64,000 nt of DNA from UBA2779 sp965232165 (GTDB lineage: Bacteria; Spirochaetota; Spirochaetia; DSM-2461). Below, one piece after another: positions 61,091-64,000 of this stretch. Under the pieces are notes generated by a model. It worked only from the letters and a program-made list of their open reading frames with translations, searched no databases and was not told where the DNA came from. The DNA lies in contig CBDDOY010000001.1 in NCBI GenBank assembly GCA_965232165.1, positions 1,922,001-1,986,000 of the forward strand, given 5' to 3'. The number at the start of each line of letters is the position of its first letter. Within the stretch, counting starts at the first letter, position 1. Position numbers and translations under genes: made by a program.

Positions 61091-61351
61091 GGGCTTGCTG
61101 AAAAAGTATTTTGACTCTGAATACCAGTATAATGAATCAAAACTGGATTATAAGTGAGCCAGAATGCAATGATTTGAGAAACTTCGGGGGAATTTCGATT
61201 TCTGCTATTACCCAGGTGCAAGGGTTTTGAGCCATTTTCCGCATTTCCCTTGCACCTGTTTTTTCAAGAATAGATAGCAAGGCTGCTCTAAAGCATTTGT
61301 AACAGGCTTTTACCTTGAAAATCTATAGATTATGACTTTTTAAGCAAGCCC
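61091..61351. mobile_element. 261-bp non-autonomous derivative of the neighbouring IS
   Basis: Both ends match the IS termini (GGGCTTGCTGAAAAAGT left; GACTTTTTAAGCAAGCCC right). Near-identical 6-bp flanks TATCTA and TATTTA follow the same TAnnTA pattern as the IS duplication. Inside it keeps AGGTGCAAGGG/CCCTTGCACCT, a perfect 11-bp stem also present in modified form in the IS, and AATCTATAG near the right end. There is no transposase, so it would need the IS enzyme to move. Confidence 0.8.
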
Positions 61352-61523
61352 TATTTAGTAATCTGTTGTGTACAGCACACGAGAGCCCCAGGTGCAATCC
61401 ACCGTAAGAATTCCGCCCGTGTTCATCTGTGGTTGAAAAGCATTGGGGCGGTATTTGTGGTTCACATTTTTTAGTTAATCAGAAGATCCATCCATCAGCC
61501 TGCATGAAATGAAGCCGACGCGG

Positions 61524-62363
61524 TTATTTTCGTGCGACCATCAGCATGACATCTCCCCAACCGAGAACCTTCACCCACCGATCGATGAGGTTTTTCAGCC
61601 ATGGCGGCGCCGTCCCCGCCGCAAGACCGCCCCAGGTTCTGGCGGTTTCAACTGTGAAACCGGCATTGTGCAGTAGGCGTCTGAGAGTCTTCTTGCTGAA
61701 CAATGTGACATGGTCTGGTATTGCAGAGCGCCATTTGCAGCCAAAGAGCCGCGCCTGAAAACCGTCGATCGCCGGAGTAATGCAGATAAAGACACCGCCG
61801 TTAGCGGTTATCCGGGCAACCTCCAGTGTGAAGGCTGCCGGGTTATCAACATGTTCAATGAGGTGAGAGGCATGCACGACTGAGAAATGGCCGTCAGGGA
61901 AACTCATATCGCATAAGTCTCCCTTCAGTATCCCCACACCATATTTCTCATTGCCGTATGCGGCGGACTCGGCGCAGAGTTCGACACCGCCGGTTTCCCA
62001 TCCCAAGGACTTGAAATGGCTCAGTAGACGGCCTGTGGCGCAGCCGATGTCCAGGATTCTGTTGATAGACGGCAGAGATGGAACTATGGTTTGAAAAAAG
62101 GACGCGTCTTTTAGTCCCAGCAGCATGAGATGGAAGAAATTCTCCTCATTCGCTATCTCGTACTGGAAGTATTCCTCATCATATCTGGCCGCTAAGTCCC
62201 TGGATATTGGACGGGGATTCTGCAAGACCAGCCCGCAGGGGCAGGTAACAAACCGGGTGCCTTGCTCTCTCCACCGTTCGGAGAATTGATTCCTCCCGCA
62301 TAGAGGGCAATGGGCTGTTTCCTGTGTTTCGTGAATGGAAGGGGCCTTTGAATAGGTTTTCAT
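61524..62363 (-). CDS. Class I SAM-dependent methyltransferase with N-terminal zinc ribbon
   Basis: The 279-aa protein begins with a Cys-rich segment (CPLCGRNQFSERW, then TCPCGLVLQNPRP) of the kind found before methyltransferase domains acting on sugars or lipids. It then shows motif I ILDIGCATGRLLSHFKSLGW and HASHLIEHVDNPAAF. The C-terminus (PDHVTLFSKKTLRRLLHNAG) is typical of the family. ATG 62363 leaves a 10-bp gap to the preceding gene. The substrate is unknown, and cell-surface glycan modification is plausible. Confidence 0.83.
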   Translation of the reverse strand: MKTYSKAPSIHETQETAHCPLCGRNQFSERWREQGTRFVTCPCGLVLQNPRPISRDLAARYDEEYFQYEIANEENFFHLMLLGLKDASFFQTIVPSLPSINRILDIGCATGRLLSHFKSLGWETGGVELCAESAAYGNEKYGVGILKGDLCDMSFPDGHFSVVHASHLIEHVDNPAAFTLEVARITANGGVFICITPAIDGFQARLFGCKWRSAIPDHVTLFSKKTLRRLLHNAGFTVETARTWGGLAAGTAPPWLKNLIDRWVKVLGWGDVMLMVARK

Positions 62364-62373
62364 AAGGTGCCTG

Positions 62374-63171
62374 TCATTCGGCCTGGATGGTAAGATTCCA
62401 CGACCTGATCTTGTTTCTGGCATTGCCCGTTCTCAGTTCCAGTGTCCCAGTACCGGGGCTGAATGTGATATTCCTCAGTACCAGCCTCCCTTTTTCATCA
62501 TAGACCTGATTGTATGTGACCGGTGTCGGGGTTTTCATGACGACAATGTCATCTTTTTCCGAAAGAGATTCAAACCGTATGGAAACGAGATTCTCACCCG
62601 CCCAGTAGAGCGATATTTCCATAGGAATTCTGCCTTCAATAGCCAAGGACCATTGACCGGCTATAAGGGTAAGGTCCTTGACAAGTTCCACCCTCCTGTT
62701 GTCTTGCATGAAAAATACCTTGAACCCTGAAATAACCTCATCGTCTTCCCAGGATGGAAGCAGATACACAGGATTGACGATGCGTGAGCGCCGTGTGTCG
62801 ACAATATGAAACGCCCAGCGCACATCATTCGCATAGCCCAGCCAATCACCCTGGATAACAGTTCTCTCAAGATTCGGACGGCCTTGCACTCCTTTGTAGA
62901 AGGTGCGAAAACCATTCTCGTGCTCGACAGCAATCACCTGATCACCGGATATATTCGAGTCAAACGGCGCCGGTCCGGCCCAAATGACCTCACCGTCATC
63001 CCATGCAACGGCCCGCCGTTTCAATGCATCAAACTCCAGTCCCCGCCTGAAGTGGCCAGATGAAGGTTCTCCAAAGAATGCAAGAATTCGGCCTGGGTCG
63101 TCGGGCCATTGCTGGGCAATTAATTTGGTGAGGATAAGGATGCATGCGAGCAGGAAGGCGGTTTTTCTCAT
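62374..63171 (-). CDS. Secreted protein with a degenerate M23/LytM-like segment
   Basis: The 265-aa protein has a signal peptide (TAFLLACILILTKLIAQ). Residues ~25-70 (ILAFFGEPSSGHFRRGLEFDA ... DDGEVIWAG) resemble the start of an M23 peptidase (FG...S..FH.G.D...A..DG.V..AG), but the usual metal-binding Asp is Glu and the second His motif is not seen, so it is probably not an active peptidase. The remainder is beta-rich (FSPGTGTLELRTGNARNKIR at the end). It is divergent from cdd with 49 bp between starts. Confidence 0.6.
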   Translation of the reverse strand: MRKTAFLLACILILTKLIAQQWPDDPGRILAFFGEPSSGHFRRGLEFDALKRRAVAWDDGEVIWAGPAPFDSNISGDQVIAVEHENGFRTFYKGVQGRPNLERTVIQGDWLGYANDVRWAFHIVDTRRSRIVNPVYLLPSWEDDEVISGFKVFFMQDNRRVELVKDLTLIAGQWSLAIEGRIPMEISLYWAGENLVSIRFESLSEKDDIVVMKTPTPVTYNQVYDEKGRLVLRNITFSPGTGTLELRTGNARNKIRSWNLTIQAE

Positions 63172-63220
63172 CTGTTCAATTTTATGATTATGGCATACTA
63201 TAAAGAAGAAGAGGAAGCGT

Positions 63221-63631
63221 ATGGATGCCAATGATTTGATGCAAAGTGCGAGAAATGCGGCCTTGAATGCCTATGCGCCATATTCGAGGTTTCGTGTCGG
63301 TGTGGCGTTAAGGCTGGAAAACGGAGAAATTGTGACGGGTGTCAATGTGGAAAACCGATCCTTTGGTCTCTCTAGCTGTGCGGAACGTTCGGCGATCAAT
63401 ACGATGATAGGCATGGGCAGACAGGGCATTACGGCCATCGCCATCGTCGGGTTAGATACCATATCTCCCCTGCCTCCTTGCGGCGCCTGCCGTCAGGTGC
63501 TCAGCGAATTCTGCCCGCCTCATACCCCTGTTTACTACGACGATGGCGCAGATGGGTACATCATCTCCAGTATCGGAGAATTGCTTCCCAGAGACTCTTT
63601 GCATGATTTATCCTGTAAAGAATATAAGTAG
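63221..63631 (+). CDS. cdd: Cytidine deaminase
   Basis: The 136-aa zinc enzyme has ALNAYAPYSRFRVGVALRLE, the catalytic zinc site SSCAERSAINTM (His/Cys-Ala-Glu type with Cys) and PPCGACRQVLSEF. It deaminates cytidine and deoxycytidine to uridines for pyrimidine salvage. The length is typical of the short tetrameric type. AAGAGGAAG precedes the start. A short family A remnant follows 56 bp after the stop. Confidence 0.94.
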   Translation: MDANDLMQSARNAALNAYAPYSRFRVGVALRLENGEIVTGVNVENRSFGLSSCAERSAINTMIGMGRQGITAIAIVGLDTISPLPPCGACRQVLSEFCPPHTPVYYDDGADGYIISSIGELLPRDSLHDLSCKEYK

Positions 63632-63686
63632 CGCCCTGAAGCTTAGTGGTGTGAAAACAAACACATGCAGACACATATAGTTACGG

Positions 63687-63711
63687 AATGGGTTTTTTAG
63701 AGGTGCTCTCA
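63687..63711. repeat. Family A end fragment
   Basis: GAATGGGTTTTTTAGAGGTG followed by CTC reproduces a family A right end with a few changes and no matching left end nearby. The left part reads like the CATTC variant seen at 41653 and 55938. Confidence 0.5.
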
Positions 63712-63819
63712 ACTATACTTTACACTCGTTACGCACGAGCCTTCTATGAAGCCGACGCTAAGGACTCCATCTGCGTCCATGGCGCAATCTGCGGATTTAA
63801 CCGGAAATTCATGAATTCG

Positions 63820-64000
63820 TCATGAGTAGGTCTTGGCTGATGGTTTGTCTTCCAAATGCTGTAGACGCTGTTTTCTTTCCTGATTCTTCTCATCCGCCTC
63901 CATCTTGTCTTTCCAAGTGTCGATTTTCTGCTTGAGGTCCATCGCTTCGTGTTGTCTGCCCAGGGTATACGCAAGGCGCCGCATCGCCGAGAGATACTGA
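63820..64000 (-). CDS. C-terminal part of an unrecognised, coiled-coil-like protein cut by the window edge
   Basis: The reverse frame is open from the right edge and ends at TGA 63820. It reads SAMRRLAYTLGRQHEAMDLK and WKDKMEADEKNQERKQRL, highly charged and probably helical, possibly the end of a TPR-type or coiled-coil protein. The start lies beyond 64000. Nothing else is seen between 63712 and 63819. Confidence 0.5.
   Translation of the reverse strand, partial: QYLSAMRRLAYTLGRQHEAMDLKQKIDTWKDKMEADEKNQERKQRLQHLEDKPSAKTYS

Overview
The window reads as a piece of a spirochaete-like bacterial chromosome of roughly balanced base composition. That assignment is inference. It rests on gene content: a bacterial XPB-type helicase paired with its large helicase-associated partner, a PFK of the GGNG/PKTINND type, lipoproteins with short signal peptides, split glycine decarboxylase subunits, and a Cj0069-type ATP-grasp protein. 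No rRNA or marker protein fixes the taxon.

Layout. 1-1770: right-hand end of a PglZ-containing (BREX-like) defence operon, apparently decaying. 2010-8015: a DeoR-type regulator followed by a TRAP transporter (dctP, dctQ, dctM), a DUF1537 acid-sugar kinase and a PdxA2-like dehydrogenase, a complete uptake-plus-catabolism set for a four-carbon sugar acid such as D-threonate. 8055-18700: tRNA-Ala(GGC), housekeeping genes (thiI, an FmdB-type zinc ribbon, a nuclease-fold lipoprotein, methyltransferase, ATP-grasp, antiporter-EIIA fusion), tRNA-Leu(GAG), all peppered with a palindromic mobile repeat. 18695-25061: reverse-strand run with a GH13 phosphorylase and kinase, leuCD, membrane proteins and a lipoprotein. 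25330-28054: reverse-strand ABC/GntR/GIN-domain operon. 28719-33455: two-component system, HtrA protease, phosphofructokinase. 33791-40014: cobS, cobC and the glycine cleavage system in one tightly coupled run. 43470-51938: a TCA cluster (acnA, sdhA, sdhB, sucC, sucD, citrate synthase). 52227-55921: XPB helicase pair. 56116-58965: surface lipoprotein preceded by two coupled small reading frames. 59048-61357: mobile-element cluster. 61524-64000: methyltransferase, M23-like protein, cytidine deaminase and the end of another gene.

The most striking non-genic content is three repeat systems. Family A is a ~163-bp MITE with ends GGGCACCTCTAAAAAAC, in nine full copies plus remnants, several with perfect 4-bp target duplications. 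It carries ribosome-binding-site-like sequence and stop codons into neighbouring genes. Family B is a 117-bp nested-hairpin element in two full copies and one partial copy. The stems of the two full copies show compensatory base changes. Family C is a 1.6-kb IS with a frameshifted transposase and a 261-bp non-autonomous derivative only 215 bp away.
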